Shown here: one piece after another, positions 5,036 to 6,195 of the stretch
Numbering within the stretch: the stretch's first letter is position 1
Layout: every line of letters starts with the position of its first letter
NCBI GenBank assembly: GCA_021205585.1
Contig: JAJPXI010000061.1
Coordinates: 1-6,195, forward strand
Source of the DNA: Oscillospiraceae bacterium
Lineage (GTDB): Bacteria; Bacillota; Clostridia; Oscillospirales; Oscillospiraceae
DNA length: 6,195 bases
Direction: 5' to 3'
Notes under the pieces: model-generated
What the model was told of the DNA's origin: nothing
Databases searched by the model: none
Seen by the model: only the letters and a program-made list of their open reading frames with translations
Made by a program: the position numbers and the translations under genes

Positions 5036-6143
5036 TCTGCACGGTGTGCTGCTGGCCTACCGCTCAGACCCCGCCATGCGGGCGCTGACCCAGCACAGGA
5101 CCACCTGCTCCATCCCCTACGGGGGACGTTACCGGGTCATCGACTTTATGCTCTCCAGCCTGGTCAACGCCGGTGTGACCGATGTGGGGCTGATTGTCCA
5201 CTCCAATTACCAATCCCTGCTGGATCATGTGGGCTCCGGAAAGGACTGGGAGCTCTCCCGCAAGCACGGGGGCTTGCGCATCCTGCCCCCCTTCAGTTAC
5301 ACCCAGGCCGTGGGGGACTCCAGCGCCCAGGGCCGCATGGACGCCCTGGTGGGGGTGCGTTCCTATCTGGACAACATCCGCCAGGACTATGTGGTGCTGG
5401 CCTGGGGGGACATCGTGGCCAACCTGCCCATCGCCGAGGCCTTCGAGCAGCACCTGCGCAATCAGGCGGACATCACCGCCCTTTGCGCCCCCACGCCCAC
5501 CGGCAACCCCGCCGACTGCACTTACTTCACCGTGGGGGCCGATGGGTGCGTGCGGGAGGTGTCCGTCCACCCCAACGAGGCCAGCGGGTGCGAGACCCTG
5601 GAGTGCTACATCCTGTCCAAAAGCCTGCTGCTGACCCTGACGGACTACGCCGCCGCCCACCGCATCCACTCCTTCTCCGAGGGGGTGCTGCTGAATATGT
5701 CAGGGCACCTGAAAATCGTCCCCTACCTGTACGACGGCTATGTGGCCCGGTTCCACTCCCTGAACTCCTACTATGAAAAGAGCATGGATCTGCTCAATCC
5801 GGAGGTGCAGGCCGCCCTGTTCGACCCCAACCGCCCGGTGCGCACCAAGGACCAGTCCAACCCCTCCACCTACTACGGCCCGGAGGCCCGCAGCCGCAAC
5901 AGCTTTATCGCCGACGGCTGCGTCATCGACGGCGAGGTGGAGAACTCTATCCTGTTCCGGGGCGTCCATGTGGCGAAGGGGGCCAGAGTGTCCGGCTGCA
6001 TTCTGATGCAGTCCACCATGGTGCAGGAGGGGGCGGAGCTGTCCGCCGTCATCACCGACAAAAATGTCTTAATCCGCCCCGGCCGCACCCTGGTGGGGCA
6101 TGAGAGCTATCCCCTGACCATTGTGAAGAACACGATTATCTAA
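5028..6143 (+). CDS. glgD: GlgD, non-catalytic / regulatory paralogue of glucose-1-phosphate adenylyltransferase
   Basis: A 371-residue homologue of GlgC. In Bacillota GlgD is known to join GlgC in a mixed complex and modulate it, with little or no activity of its own. The fold is kept: GGRYRVIDFMLSSLVNAG (32-49), DHVGSGKDWEL (66-76) and a C-terminal beta-helix from about 290. Catalytic motifs are degraded. The nucleotide loop AGGxGxRL is replaced by AYRSDPAMRAL (10-20), SGDH becomes AWGD (125-128, Asp128 kept), and the EKP motif is absent, with HPNE (181-184) in about that place. This loss is what marks GlgD rather than a second GlgC. The ATG at 5028 follows AAGGAGG (5013-5019) by 8 nt; an upstream in-frame ATG at 5007 lacks such a site. 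It overlaps the glgC stop by 8 nt, so the two subunits are probably made in a coupled way. Confidence 0.93.
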   Translation: MNDLHGVLLAYRSDPAMRALTQHRTTCSIPYGGRYRVIDFMLSSLVNAGVTDVGLIVHSNYQSLLDHVGSGKDWELSRKHGGLRILPPFSYTQAVGDSSAQGRMDALVGVRSYLDNIRQDYVVLAWGDIVANLPIAEAFEQHLRNQADITALCAPTPTGNPADCTYFTVGADGCVREVSVHPNEASGCETLECYILSKSLLLTLTDYAAAHRIHSFSEGVLLNMSGHLKIVPYLYDGYVARFHSLNSYYEKSMDLLNPEVQAALFDPNRPVRTKDQSNPSTYYGPEARSRNSFIADGCVIDGEVENSILFRGVHVAKGARVSGCILMQSTMVQEGAELSAVITDKNVLIRPGRTLVGHESYPLTIVKNTII

Positions 6144-6195
6144 GGAAGGACTGATTCAATCGGCAAGAGCGGATGGCGAGAAATTTTGCGACAAA
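6144..6195. other. Short region after glgD, no supported gene
   Basis: These 52 bases show no terminator hairpin with a T run, so transcription may pass on to a further gene. The GGAAGGA just after the glgD stop (6144-6150) looks like a ribosome site, but no ATG, GTG or TTG lies at the right distance. An ATG at 6173 opens a frame that runs off the edge (MARNFAT); it has only a weak ribosome site and does not resemble the usual GlgA start. Confidence 0.4.

Noticed and set aside
6173..6195. Start of a further gene (ATG at 6173), perhaps glgA or glgP
   Set aside because: Only seven codons are visible, the ribosome site is weak, and the residues do not match the usual start of GlgA. It cannot be supported from this window.
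1..6195. CRISPR array, tRNA, rRNA, insertion sequence, phage attachment site
   Set aside because: I saw no regularly spaced long repeats, no cloverleaf with a conserved T-arm, no rRNA sequence and no transposase or integrase.

Overview
The window is GC-rich and has the gene style of a high-GC Clostridia member (Bacillota). The GlgB-GlgC-GlgD arrangement, with a separate GlgD, is typical of Bacillota. A DUF4364 protein and a CmpB-like (PF06541) membrane protein also point there, and strong AGGAGG-type ribosome sites fit. A gut Oscillospiraceae-type organism (Flavonifractor, Oscillibacter or Lawsonibacter-like) is my best guess; this is inference from family content and base composition, not a search result.

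Layout. Positions 1-177 are non-coding as far as I can see. They hold a pair of 20-bp imperfect direct repeats (7-46), a strong rho-independent terminator for minus-strand transcription (72-99) and a further structured element (121-173). Positions 178-1564 carry a two-gene minus-strand operon: a DUF4364 protein with a winged-helix-like N-terminus, then a polytopic PF06541 membrane protein with a long charged coiled-coil tail. The two overlap by 8 nt. Positions 1565-1868 are a divergent control region with two well-formed sigma-A-type promoters pointing away from each other, an AT-rich island between them, and a structured GC-rich leader before glgB. Positions 1869-6143 carry a plus-strand glycogen operon, glgB-glgC-glgD, which probably continues past the right edge.

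How the genes work together. GlgC makes ADP-glucose from glucose-1-phosphate and ATP. GlgD is a paralogue with a degraded nucleotide-binding site and is expected to pair with GlgC as a modulatory subunit. GlgB adds alpha-1,6 branches to the growing glucan. The glycogen synthase (GlgA) and phosphorylase (GlgP) that would complete the pathway are not in the window and may lie downstream. glgC and glgD overlap by 8 nt, which suggests coupled translation of the two subunits.

The glycogen genes themselves are ordinary. The points most worth a second look are the divergent pairing of a winged-helix-like DUF4364 protein with the glycogen operon, the inverted repeats that overlap the ribosome sites of both operons' first genes, and the structured or repeated DNA at the left edge. 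I did not find convincing evidence of a wholly new system.
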